The position numbers were made by a program, and so were the translations under genes. Source: JBCCGI01 sp039029355 (GTDB taxonomy: Bacteria; Planctomycetota; UBA1135; GCA-002686595). From it: 22,874 bases of DNA. Shown here piece after piece: positions 15,264 to 22,753 of the stretch (the stretch's first letter is position 1; each line of letters starts with the position of its first letter). The stretch covers positions 1-22,874 of the forward strand of contig JBCCGI010000111.1 of assembly GCA_039029355.1 (NCBI GenBank), in the 5' to 3' direction. A model generated the notes under the pieces. That model made no database searches. It worked only from the letters and a program-made list of their open reading frames with translations, and was not told the DNA's origin.

Positions 15264-15725
15264 ATGACCCAACGCTTCAAACGCCGCCGCAAGCTCATCA
15301 AGCCGCGGCTCCAGCTCCGGCTCGTCGGCACCTTCGCGGCCCTGACCGCGACGGGCTTCCTGCTCCAGGCACAGCTGTTCGGAGCCGAGCTGATGGACCT
15401 CGCCGCCGAGCTGCCCGAAGGCCGCGAGCACATCGAGGCCGCGGCGGTGCCGCTGGTGATGCGCACGCTGGTGCTCTCCTTCGGGCTGCTGCTGCCGCTG
15501 ATCCTCGCGATCGGCATCGTCAGCACCTTCCGCATCGCCGGACCGGTGTACCGCATGGAGCAGCACCTCGGCAGCCTCGCCCGCGGCGAGCGGCCCGGCC
15601 CGTGCCGCATCCGCACCGAGGACGAGCTGCACGAGCTGTGCAACCGGCTCAACGCGGCGGTCGCGGCGCTCTCGCCCGAAGCGGCGGCGCCGGCCGACGA
15701 TTCCGACGATCAGCGCGCGGCCTAG
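15264..15725 (+). CDS. Two-helix membrane protein with HAMP domain, no output module
   Basis: The protein has 153 residues from ATG 15264; an in-frame TTG at 15222 would overlap the previous gene. A basic cytoplasmic start ('RFKRRRKLIKPRLQL') leads to TM1 (~20-38), a short periplasmic segment of ~30 residues, TM2 (~70-90, 'LSFGLLLPLILAIGIV') and a HAMP domain starting 'FRIAGPVYRMEQHL' and ending with 'DELHELCNRLNAAVAAL'. An acidic tail ends the protein. HAMP normally relays signals to kinase or methyl-accepting domains, which are absent here, so it may act as an inner-membrane adaptor or scaffold. It is the last gene of the pilin-like run, 28 bases after the HEAT gene stop. Confidence 0.8.
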   Translation: MTQRFKRRRKLIKPRLQLRLVGTFAALTATGFLLQAQLFGAELMDLAAELPEGREHIEAAAVPLVMRTLVLSFGLLLPLILAIGIVSTFRIAGPVYRMEQHLGSLARGERPGPCRIRTEDELHELCNRLNAAVAALSPEAAAPADDSDDQRAA

Positions 15726-15774
15726 CCCCTCGTGGTGACTGCGGCCAGGAGACCGGCCTTCTCACCCCATCCGG

Positions 15775-17220
15775 CTAGCGCCCCGATCGAAGCTCGACCG
15801 TGACGAGCTTGTCGGCGGAGACGTCGAACGAGGCCTTGTCCTCCCCCGCCCCACCGGGCACCTCCTCGACGATCAGCGTCGCCGGGCCCGGCGGGACCGG
15901 TGCGATCGTGTAGGGCGCGTGGTTGAAGGTGTGGTACGACCGATCGTAGTCGAGCCGGAGCTCGAAGCTCGCGTGCCCCGTGTGCTCGCTGCCGTCCGCG
16001 TTGCGCAGCACGGCGTAGAGGTAGCCGTAGCCCGCGAAGTCGACCTCGATCTCGGCGCCGTCGTGGAGCACCACCACCTCGCCGAGCCCGTCCCCCTCCG
16101 TCGGGTAGGCGAAGGGGGCGTCGCTGCCGGCGAAGGCGTACGTGTACCTCCCGCACGGCACGCCCTCGAACGTGACCGGGGCGCCGCCGGATCCGCGGCG
16201 GATGGAGAGCGAGAGGCTCTGCCCGCCCTCGCCGTAGAGGTAGAGCCGCGTCAGCTCGAGCTGGCGCTCGGGCTCCGGCACCCACTCCTCCAGCCGGTAG
16301 CCCTGCAGCCGGACGGTCAGGGGCCCCCACTCGGTCGCGGTCGGCTCCAGGTGGACGGTCTCCTCGGTCGTCTCGCGCCCGGCCCACACCGTGGTCGACG
16401 CGGACCGATAGCCGGGTATGTCCGCCCGATACGGAATCGGCAGGCGGTCGACCGGCTCCTGCGACGCGAACGCAAGCAGCAGGTTGCGCGTGTCGCGCTG
16501 CGCGGGAAGCGTCGCGCGGACCGCGCCGGAGATCGCGCCGACGGGGTAGTTGCCGGTGTTGCGGGCTCCGTCCACTTCGGTGGAGTACGACACCCGGCCC
16601 AGCCTGGGTCCGGTCCGCAGCGGACCGCCCGTCGCGTCGCGTAGCCGCACGACCACCGAGCAGAGGTAGTCGACTTCGAGCAGCGTGCGGGCTCCCTGCG
16701 GATAGGAGACGGTCGCCGGCCTGCTGAAGGTCCCCTCCCCGTAGGCGTCGACCTCGTACACGACGGCGGGATCGAGGCACTCGAAGGCAAAGGAGCCGTC
16801 CGTCGCCGCCGTCGTCTCGTGCAGGGGCCGCGCGGCCGCGCCGTCGCTCTCCGCGTCCCACCCCATGTCCAACGGCCGGTAGCCCCTGGGCCAAGCGCGC
16901 ACGGTGCATCCGCCGATCGGCGTCCCCGCGCGGTCCGCCACCAGCCCGCCGATGCGGAAGCAGGGCTCGTCGTCCGCGGCGCCCGGAGCCGGAGCCGGCT
17001 CGGCGGCGGAGTGCGGGGACGCGCTCGCGGCCCTCCCGCCCGCGCCCTCCGCGGAGACGAGCTCGGCGGAGTCGGCGCCGACGGTCGCATCCGGCCGGTG
17101 CGGCGGCTGCGCGACCGCCCCCTCGGGCCGTCGGAGGAGCCGCGCCGCGAGCAGCAGCGCGGCGACGCCCGCGGCGAGGAGCACGAGGCTCCTCCAGCGC
17201 TTCGCTCCGAACGCGCTCAT
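15775..17220 (-). CDS. Membrane-anchored protein with carboxypeptidase-regulatory-like domain
   Basis: The protein has 481 residues. The ATG at 17220 overlaps the stop of the upstream 12-Cys gene (ATGA on the minus strand), so the two are translationally coupled. An N-terminal helix ('SLVLLAAGVAALLLAARLL', ~11-28) is followed by an Ala/Pro/Ser-rich linker, then 'FRIGGLVADRAGTPIGGCTV' and 'TTAATDGSFAFECLDP', the signature of a carboxypeptidase-regulatory-like (CarboxypepD_reg) beta-sandwich. A second similar stretch begins near 'YLCSVVVRLRDATGGPL'. Later parts ('VPCGRYTYAFAG', 'GYGYLYAVLRNADGSEHTG', 'PVPPGPATLIVEEVPGG') look like further beta-sandwich units. It is probably a tethered extracytoplasmic protein. 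There is no catalytic peptidase domain and the function is unknown. Confidence 0.78.
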   Translation of the reverse strand: MSAFGAKRWRSLVLLAAGVAALLLAARLLRRPEGAVAQPPHRPDATVGADSAELVSAEGAGGRAASASPHSAAEPAPAPGAADDEPCFRIGGLVADRAGTPIGGCTVRAWPRGYRPLDMGWDAESDGAAARPLHETTAATDGSFAFECLDPAVVYEVDAYGEGTFSRPATVSYPQGARTLLEVDYLCSVVVRLRDATGGPLRTGPRLGRVSYSTEVDGARNTGNYPVGAISGAVRATLPAQRDTRNLLLAFASQEPVDRLPIPYRADIPGYRSASTTVWAGRETTEETVHLEPTATEWGPLTVRLQGYRLEEWVPEPERQLELTRLYLYGEGGQSLSLSIRRGSGGAPVTFEGVPCGRYTYAFAGSDAPFAYPTEGDGLGEVVVLHDGAEIEVDFAGYGYLYAVLRNADGSEHTGHASFELRLDYDRSYHTFNHAPYTIAPVPPGPATLIVEEVPGGAGEDKASFDVSADKLVTVELRSGR

Positions 17221-17654
17221 CGGCGCAGCGCGGTCGTGGGCGAGTCCAGGGCTCCGGCCGACAGGACCGCGGTGTACGGGTCCTTGCAGATCGGCTCGCC
17301 CAGGTAGAGCGTGCACTTGCCGGTCGTCCCGCAGGCGGTGCAGGTGCCCATCGACTTGGCCTTCCACTTGCCGGCGATCCACTTCAGGAAGACCGTGCAG
17401 CAGTCGTCGAAGTCGCCCTGGAAGCAGCCGCAGTACCGGTAGCTCGTGACGTCCTCGAGGCTCGTCTGGGCCTCGCACTTCGGCCCGCCTTCACCGCAGT
17501 TGCCGGCGCAGATGAGCTCTCCGGTCCACTGTCCGCCAGCGGACACCGCCTCCTGTCCCGTGCAGCCGTCACCGGCGGCGGCCCGCTGGACCAGGAGCAG
17601 GGCGGCGAACAGAGCGGCGAGCGGAAGCACGGGCGTGCGGGTAAGCGATCTCAT
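17217..17654 (-). CDS. Small exported 12-cysteine protein
   Basis: The protein has 145 residues from ATG 17654, with only a weak AGAGAG ribosome site. The signal peptide is clear ('LPLAALFAALLLVQRAAA'). The mature ~118 residues carry exactly 12 cysteines, at 31, 49, 53, 60, 75, 77, 85, 86, 105, 108, 114 and 123, with a C-G-C, a C-C pair and a C-x-x-C. An even number of cysteines and no other metal motif fit up to six disulfides. I do not recognise the family; 'YRYCGCFQGDFDDCC' and 'GTCTACGTTGKC' are its most distinctive stretches. It overlaps the downstream anchored protein by 4 bases, suggesting a secreted pair. Roles as a structural domain, inhibitor or ligand are all open. Confidence 0.75.
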   Translation of the reverse strand: MRSLTRTPVLPLAALFAALLLVQRAAAGDGCTGQEAVSAGGQWTGELICAGNCGEGGPKCEAQTSLEDVTSYRYCGCFQGDFDDCCTVFLKWIAGKWKAKSMGTCTACGTTGKCTLYLGEPICKDPYTAVLSAGALDSPTTALRR

Positions 17655-17834
17655 GGGTCTCTCTCTCGTTGGGGGAGGTGCGTCAGCGACGCAGACAAGG
17701 TCCGGGGAGAGTGCGAGTCGTGCTCCCGACGTAGCCACATTCTTGCCCGCCGCGGCGACGCCCTTCGAGCGCGTTCAGGGCTTTTGTCGCGCCACGTAGT
17801 CGATGGCCTACGCGCGGCGCAGGCCGTGACGTCT
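17655..17834. other. Intergenic region between 12-Cys and rhomboid genes
   Basis: These 180 bases carry the upstream region of the 12-Cys gene and the downstream region of the rhomboid gene (both minus strand). A hairpin at 17805-17825 is listed separately. No promoter boxes stand out, and nothing else recognisable is present. Confidence 0.4.
17805..17825 (-). terminator. Hairpin downstream of the rhomboid gene
   Basis: GGCCTACGC (17805-17813) pairs with GCGCAGGCC (17817-17825) around a GCG loop. The single mismatch becomes a G-U wobble only in minus-strand RNA, which fits a terminator for the rhomboid transcript ending at 17835. No U-run follows. Confidence 0.4.
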
Positions 17835-18794
17835 CTAGCCCTCTTCCGCACCGCCGCGCAGGCGGTCCGACAGGTCCATCAGCCCCTCGGCCGGCGCGCG
17901 GTCCGGCTCGTCGAGCGCGGAGTCGGCGCGGCGGATCGCCTCGGCGCGCGCGAAGGCCTGCCGCGCCTCGTTCATGCGGCCCAGCTCCTGGTAGCAGTAG
18001 CCGAGGTTGTGCCAGGCGTGGGCGAAGTCCTCGCGCCGGTCGATCGCGCGTTGGTAGAGGACGATGGCGTCCTCGTACTCCTCGCGCTCCAGCCGCTGCA
18101 TCGCGTCGATGGCGAGCTCGTAGGCGCGGTCGCCGGAGACGTTCACGAACGGCCGGCCGACGGTCGACAGCAGCGCGATCGCGACCACCGCGACCGGCAG
18201 CCCCAGCCGACCCGCCGCGCGGCGCGCAGGGAACGGCGAGAGCCACAGGCCGAGCAGCCCGCCGAGCAAAGCCCCCACCCCGTGCGCCACGTTCGCGACC
18301 CGCAGCCACCCGAGCGCGGTCGCCGCCACGCAGAAGAAGAACCACACCGCCATGAGCCGCGTCGTGCCCTCGTCCATCACGCCCCGGAAGCGCGGGTGGT
18401 AGCGGTCCAGCGCCCAGAGCAGGGCGAAGAGCCCATACACCGCGCCCGAGAGCCCGATCGCCCCGCCGCGGAAGGCCCACTGGGCGGCGGCCCCGCCCGC
18501 GCCGAAGAGCACGTACATGCCCGCCGTTGCGAGCAGCCCGAAGACCGGCTCGACGATCTGCCCGAAGCGCCACACCCAAAGGACGTTGAAGATCAGGTGG
18601 AACAACCCGCCGTGCAGCAGGCAGGCCGTCGCCAGGCGCCAGGGCTGCTCGGGCCAGGTCTCGTAGTCGATCAGCAGAAAGCCGAGGTCCGCCCCGCGCA
18701 TCCACTGCAGCGTCAGCCCGACCGCGGCGATGCAGGTGACGATCGTCGCGCGCAGGTCGAGGAGGTCGGGGTTGGTGACGGGCTCCGCTCTCAT
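17835..18794 (-). CDS. Rhomboid-family intramembrane serine protease with C-terminal TPRs
   Basis: The protein has 319 residues from ATG 18794; an in-frame GTG at 18836 would add 14 residues but has no support. The rhomboid core has an 'H-G-G-L-F-H-L-I-F-N' segment (H61, H66, N70), the catalytic Ser in 'GLSGAVYG' (S116) and the catalytic His in 'NVAHGVGALLGG' (H171), all in hydrophobic helices. About six or seven TM helices are visible. After the core, residues ~220-300 form TPR-like helix pairs ('YEDAIVLYQRAIDRREDF', 'AWHNLGYCYQELGRMNEA'). Rhomboids cut single-span membrane proteins within the bilayer. A C-terminal TPR, as in the GluP type, may recruit substrates or partners. The substrate is unknown. 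Confidence 0.9.
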   Translation of the reverse strand: MRAEPVTNPDLLDLRATIVTCIAAVGLTLQWMRGADLGFLLIDYETWPEQPWRLATACLLHGGLFHLIFNVLWVWRFGQIVEPVFGLLATAGMYVLFGAGGAAAQWAFRGGAIGLSGAVYGLFALLWALDRYHPRFRGVMDEGTTRLMAVWFFFCVAATALGWLRVANVAHGVGALLGGLLGLWLSPFPARRAAGRLGLPVAVVAIALLSTVGRPFVNVSGDRAYELAIDAMQRLEREEYEDAIVLYQRAIDRREDFAHAWHNLGYCYQELGRMNEARQAFARAEAIRRADSALDEPDRAPAEGLMDLSDRLRGGAEEG

Positions 18795-18869
18795 GGCCCC
18801 CCCATTGTGGGACGCGCGCGGCCCGATTCCGCGCACGATCCGCGCACAAGTCCGGAGCTGAGCTCCGGC

Positions 18870-20771
18870 CTACCCGCCGATCAGCAGCTCGAGCGCGTTG
18901 GTCAGACCGACGCCCACGCCCGCGCCGCCTCCGAAGGTCGGGTCGACGAGCGCGCCCTGCAGGTACACGCGCGTTCCGACCAGCGTGAGCAGATACGGCA
19001 CCGGCACCTGCAGCCCTACCGGAGTGCCGGGCCAGGCCGAGCCGGCGATGGGCGTGAGGAACGCCCCCGGCGACAGGCTCAGGAGCAGCTCGCCGTCGGC
19101 GAGCGGGCCCGCCATCCCAAAGCCCGGCTGCAGCGCGCCGCAGGGGAAGCCCGGCGCCGGCGCGGCGGACAGGCCGAGCGCGCTGAGCGCCCCGGGGGAC
19201 TGGGTTGCGAGCGGGTTGTGGAGCTCGAGCTCGACCGCCCCGCCGATGTGCGCCCCGGCGCCCGTCATCACCAGGCTGCCATCCGGGTTCACGCCGCAGC
19301 CGTAGGGCTGAACCGCGTCCGGATCGGTGTAGCGGATCTGCCGCAGCAGCCCGTCGGTGCGCACGAAGTAGTAGAGGTCGCCGGTGACCGCGTGGCGCTC
19401 GAGCGCGACGATCGTGCTCACGCCTTCGGCGAACGGCCGCACCGCGACGAGGCCGAGGTCGCCGTCGACCTCGGCGGTGTGGATCCAGCCCGCGCCGAAA
19501 TCGGCGAAGAAGAAGCGGCCGTCGTAGTCGTCGGGATAGCCGCCCCCGCCGTAGACCGTGCCCCCGATGGCGCAGATGCCGAAGAAGCCGGGCAGCGCGC
19601 CGCCGTCCTCGTCGACGAACGTACCGGGCGGCTCGTACGCGGACGGATTCGAGTGGTTCCACGCGACCAGCGGCGGCGTCGGCGTCCCCACCTGCGCGGT
19701 GTTGCAGTTGGGGAAGTCCGGCGCCGGTGGATCGAAGGACGAGTACGACGCCACGGTCGTGTTCGCCTCGCGGCAGGGCCAGCCGAAGTTCTCGCCGCCC
19801 TCGCAGACGTTGAGCTCCTCCCACAGCGTCCAGCCCACGTCCCCCACCACCAGCGTGTTCGGCTGTCCCGCCGCCGGGTCGGTGGCGCCGGTGCCGGGGA
19901 TCATCGCGACGCGGTACGGGTTGCGCAGCCCCAGCGCCCACACCCGTGACGCGTTGCTGGCGAGGTCGCCGTCGAAGAAGGGGTTCGAGGCATAACCCTC
20001 GCCCGTCTCGGGGTTGATCCTCACGATCTTGCCGGCGAGCGAGCGCAGGTCCTGGGCCCGGAAGGCACCCGAGTCCTGGTCGGCGGGCGTCGGGCCGAGC
20101 AGACCGGTCTCGGGGTGCAGCCAGTCGTCGAAGCCCGGCGCGTCGAAGCCGCCGGTGTCGGTGAGGTCGAAGTGCGCGCCGTCCCCGGTCGCGAGCAGCA
20201 GCGAGCCGTCGTCGGCGAAGTGCATCGAGCCGTTGCTGTGGCTGGAGTGCAGGCTCGCGATCGCGTCGGGCACCGAGCCATCGGGCAGCTGGTTGCCGAG
20301 CAGCACCTCGCGACTCGCCAGGTCGGCCACGATCTCGTCGCCGCTCGGGACCGCGCGGTAGCGCGTGAGCCGCGAGAACGAGAACTGGTCGTTGTGGTCG
20401 TAGTCGACGTCCTTGCCGGGGATCGGCGACACGGTGTAGAGGAAGTAGACCCACGAGGTCGGTCCGCCATCCGGGACGAAGCCCGGCGACAGCGCGATGC
20501 CGAGCAGGCCGCGGTCGAGCTTCTTGTTCACCTCGTCGCGCAGGTCGATGAAGTCGCTCGACTGGTACCCCTCGCCGTCGTGCACGAACACGCGGCCGGC
20601 CTGGATGATCACGAAGATGCGGCCGGCGGGCGATACCGCCATCCCCACCGGCGAGTTGACGTCGCCGGGGAGGGGGACGGCTTGGAACCCGTCGGGGAAG
20701 GTCTGCGGGGCGGACGGCGAAGCGAGCGCCGCGGACAACAGCAGCGGCGCGAGGAAGGCGCGGGTGGGCAT
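18870..20771 (-). CDS. Secreted PQQ-type sugar dehydrogenase-like propeller with shared C-terminal domain
   Basis: The protein has 633 residues from ATG 20771, with a signal peptide ('RAFLAPLLLSAALASPSAP'). Residues ~25-480 match the soluble aldose sugar dehydrogenase / YliI / HHIP-like beta-propeller: 'SPVGMAVSPAGRIFVIIQAG', 'LDRGLLGIALSPGF', 'HSNGSMHFADDGSLLLATGD' with its likely catalytic/PQQ-binding His, 'ALGLRNPYRVAM' and 'GGENFGWPCREA'. The last 144 residues (490-633) are a separate domain beginning 'YGCGVNPDGSLVM' with 'TRVYLQGALVDPT' and 'GLTNALELLIGG', related to the C-termini of two other proteins in this window. It presumably oxidises a sugar or binds one at the cell surface; loss of activity cannot be excluded. 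The divergent neighbour at 20976 is another secreted protein of this class. Confidence 0.87.
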   Translation of the reverse strand: MPTRAFLAPLLLSAALASPSAPQTFPDGFQAVPLPGDVNSPVGMAVSPAGRIFVIIQAGRVFVHDGEGYQSSDFIDLRDEVNKKLDRGLLGIALSPGFVPDGGPTSWVYFLYTVSPIPGKDVDYDHNDQFSFSRLTRYRAVPSGDEIVADLASREVLLGNQLPDGSVPDAIASLHSSHSNGSMHFADDGSLLLATGDGAHFDLTDTGGFDAPGFDDWLHPETGLLGPTPADQDSGAFRAQDLRSLAGKIVRINPETGEGYASNPFFDGDLASNASRVWALGLRNPYRVAMIPGTGATDPAAGQPNTLVVGDVGWTLWEELNVCEGGENFGWPCREANTTVASYSSFDPPAPDFPNCNTAQVGTPTPPLVAWNHSNPSAYEPPGTFVDEDGGALPGFFGICAIGGTVYGGGGYPDDYDGRFFFADFGAGWIHTAEVDGDLGLVAVRPFAEGVSTIVALERHAVTGDLYYFVRTDGLLRQIRYTDPDAVQPYGCGVNPDGSLVMTGAGAHIGGAVELELHNPLATQSPGALSALGLSAAPAPGFPCGALQPGFGMAGPLADGELLLSLSPGAFLTPIAGSAWPGTPVGLQVPVPYLLTLVGTRVYLQGALVDPTFGGGAGVGVGLTNALELLIGG

Positions 20772-20975
20772 GGGATCTCGCCTGGGCGGCAGGAAGAGCT
20801 GGGCGGAGGGGAGCACCGCGTGACTCCGGTTCTACTCCAAGCGACCGAAACGCGCTGCCCTCGCGCGCCGGCAGCGGCTTTGGGCCCGGTTTTTCCCCAG
20901 GGTTCGCGCGCTCCCTCTATCCTCAGGGCATCCCGGCACTCGCTCGTCTCTCGCAGCCCCGATACGGAGCACTCC

Positions 20976-22268
20976 ATGCGCGCGATCGCCCTCTTCGCTC
21001 TCTTTCCCACCCTCTCGCTTGTCGCCGCGGCCCAGAACGCGGTCTTCGTCGTCGACGACGACGGCGGACCCGGCGTCGACTTCACCGACCTGCCCGCCGC
21101 GGTGCTCGCCGCCGCGGACGGCGATACGCTGCTGGTGCGCGACGGCCAGTACAGCGCCTTCGAGCTCGACGCCAAGGGCCTGGCGGTCGTCGCGGACGCG
21201 GCCGCCCCGCCGGTGATCGACGGCGGGCTGGCGGTGCGCAACCTCGCGGCCGGCCAGGTGGCGCTGCTGCGCGGCCTCGCGACCGGCGACGCGGCCGGCG
21301 ACGGGCTGCGGCTCGCCGCCAACGTCGGCGCGGTGCGCGTCGAGGACTGCACCTTGGTCGGCGCGGACGGCGTCTCGCCGTCGCTGTTCATCGAGGGGCA
21401 CGCCATGGGCTACGACGGGCTCTCGATCGCGGCCAGCGCCGACGTGTCGGTCGCGGGCTCTACCTTCACGGCCGGCGACGGCGCCAATCTCTACGACATC
21501 TACTACGGCGCCATGGGCATCGGCGGCGCGGGCCTGCGCGTCGACGACGCGAGCGTCGCGGTGTTCGACTCGACCTTCACCGGCGGCGAGGGCGGCAGCG
21601 ACTCCAGCGGCTTCGCGCTCTCGGGCACCACCGGCGGCACCGGCGCGCTCGTGCTGTCGGGGCTGCTGCTGAGCTCGGGCTCGGCCTTCACCGGTGGCGA
21701 GGGCGGCAGCGGCGGCAGCGCGTGGTACTGGAAGGGCTGCGGCGACGGCGGCAACGGCGGCGCGGGGCTGCACGTCCTGGGCGGCGAGCTGGCGGACCTC
21801 GACAACGCGTTCGCCGGGGGCTCGTTCGGCTTCGGCGTGACGTACTACGGCTGCACGCACGGCGCGGACGGCGCGTCGCTCCTGGCGGCGCCGGGCACGC
21901 AGCTGACGCCGCTCGCGGGCGCCGCGCGCGGCTTCTCGACGCCGGCTCCGATGCGCGCCGGTGTGTCCTCCGACCTCGTCTTCCGCGGCGAGCCGGGCGA
22001 CGTTGCGGTCGTCGGCTTCTCGTTCGGCACCGGCTTCGCCTACGTGCCGGCGTGGCTCGGCACGCTCCTGATCGGCGCGCCGCAGCTGGCGGTTGCCGCG
22101 GGCGTGGTGCCTCCGGGCGGTGAGCTCCTGGTGCCGATCGCCTACAGCGGCCTCGCGGGCGGCGTCGACGCCGAGCAGGTCTACGCCCAGGCCGCGTTCC
22201 TCGACGGCGCGGGCGTGCTGCGCCTCGGGCCGGCGTCGTCGACGGTGCTGCTGGCGCCGGGGTTCTAG
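20976..22268 (+). CDS. Secreted glycine-rich right-handed beta-helix protein with shared C-terminal domain
   Basis: The protein has 430 residues. The ATG at 20976 has ACGGAG 6 bases upstream and opens a signal peptide ('IALFALFPTLSLVAAA'). Just after it, 'FVVDDDGGPGVDFTDLPAAV' is the typical start of planctomycete DUF1565-type parallel beta-helix proteins. Coils follow with repeated inward Val/Leu strands, for example 'GAVRVEDCTLVGADGV' and 'ADVSVAGSTFTAGDGAN'. Two copies of 'FTGGEGGS' occur in Gly-rich turns. Residues ~312-430 form a C-terminal domain ('EQVYAQAAFLDGAGVLRLG') like that of the FG-GAP and dehydrogenase proteins. It is probably a surface or matrix protein. No catalytic pectate-lyase residues can be identified. 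The 204-base divergent gap upstream must carry both promoters, but none is recognisable. Confidence 0.85.
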   Translation: MRAIALFALFPTLSLVAAAQNAVFVVDDDGGPGVDFTDLPAAVLAAADGDTLLVRDGQYSAFELDAKGLAVVADAAAPPVIDGGLAVRNLAAGQVALLRGLATGDAAGDGLRLAANVGAVRVEDCTLVGADGVSPSLFIEGHAMGYDGLSIAASADVSVAGSTFTAGDGANLYDIYYGAMGIGGAGLRVDDASVAVFDSTFTGGEGGSDSSGFALSGTTGGTGALVLSGLLLSSGSAFTGGEGGSGGSAWYWKGCGDGGNGGAGLHVLGGELADLDNAFAGGSFGFGVTYYGCTHGADGASLLAAPGTQLTPLAGAARGFSTPAPMRAGVSSDLVFRGEPGDVAVVGFSFGTGFAYVPAWLGTLLIGAPQLAVAAGVVPPGGELLVPIAYSGLAGGVDAEQVYAQAAFLDGAGVLRLGPASSTVLLAPGF

Positions 22269-22753
22269 TCTCCGCCGGCGACGGGCTCGAGCTCAACCTC
22301 GAGCCCGTCCGGCGCATCGACCTCGACGCGCACCTCGTCGCCCTCGCGGCGTGCCTCGACCGCCAGCGGTCCGCGCGCGGTCGGGACCGTCCCGCGCGCA
22401 AAGGCGAGGTCGCCGAGCCGCGGCGCGACGCGCGCGCGATCCGGCCCGCGCACCTCGACCCCGAGCACCGCGCGGTGCAGCCACGGAACCGGCCCCGCCG
22501 ACCAGCCGTGGCACAGCGACGTCTCGTAGCCCCCGAAGCGCGCGTGGTCGGGACCGATCATGCTCGCGGCGTGCGGGTCGGGGGCCTGCTCCCACGCCGG
22601 CTCGAACGCCTCCCACAGCGACGTCGCGCTGACGCGCAGCGCGCCGCCCCAGTGCCGGCGCAGGTAGTCGAGCCCCCACGACACGCGCCCGAGGAGGCGC
22701 GCCGCCTCGAGGTCGCCGTGGCGGTGCCAGTGCGTCATGCGCAGCGGCGGGTC
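22265..22753 (-). CDS. GH78 alpha-L-rhamnosidase-like C-terminal fragment
   Basis: The last ~163 residues of a larger enzyme are visible. The segment 'HWGGALRVSATSLWEAFEPA' and the following 'ETSLCHGWSAGPVPWLHRAV' match the end of the catalytic (alpha/alpha)6 barrel of bacterial alpha-L-rhamnosidases (GH78). 'VAPRLGDLAFARGTVPTARG' and 'LAVEARREGDEVRVEV' match the C-terminal beta-sandwich of that family. These enzymes release rhamnose from plant or bacterial glycans. The catalytic acids are not in view. The frame stays open beyond 22753 but then reads only the G/C fold-back and poly-C run, which I treat as non-genomic. The stop TAG shares bases with the stop of the convergent beta-helix gene. 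Confidence 0.8.
   Translation of the reverse strand, partial: DPPLRMTHWHRHGDLEAARLLGRVSWGLDYLRRHWGGALRVSATSLWEAFEPAWEQAPDPHAASMIGPDHARFGGYETSLCHGWSAGPVPWLHRAVLGVEVRGPDRARVAPRLGDLAFARGTVPTARGPLAVEARREGDEVRVEVDAPDGLEVELEPVAGGD

Noticed and set aside
17761..17790. GCCCT...AGGGC stem followed by TTTT on the plus strand as a terminator
   Set aside because: It has only a 5-bp stem with a 12-base loop, and no plus-strand gene ends there.
17683..20454. Very long open frame (923 codons) on the minus strand overlapping the dehydrogenase and rhomboid genes in another frame
   Set aside because: It is Arg/Ala/Gly-rich low-complexity sequence with no domain. It is a frame shadow produced by high GC, while the other frame has clear motifs.
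21568..21720. Repeated GGCGGCGAGGGCGGCAGC stretches as a possible tandem-repeat or CRISPR-like array
   Set aside because: There are only two imperfect copies ~109 bases apart, both encoding Gly-rich beta-helix turns. There are no regular spacers.
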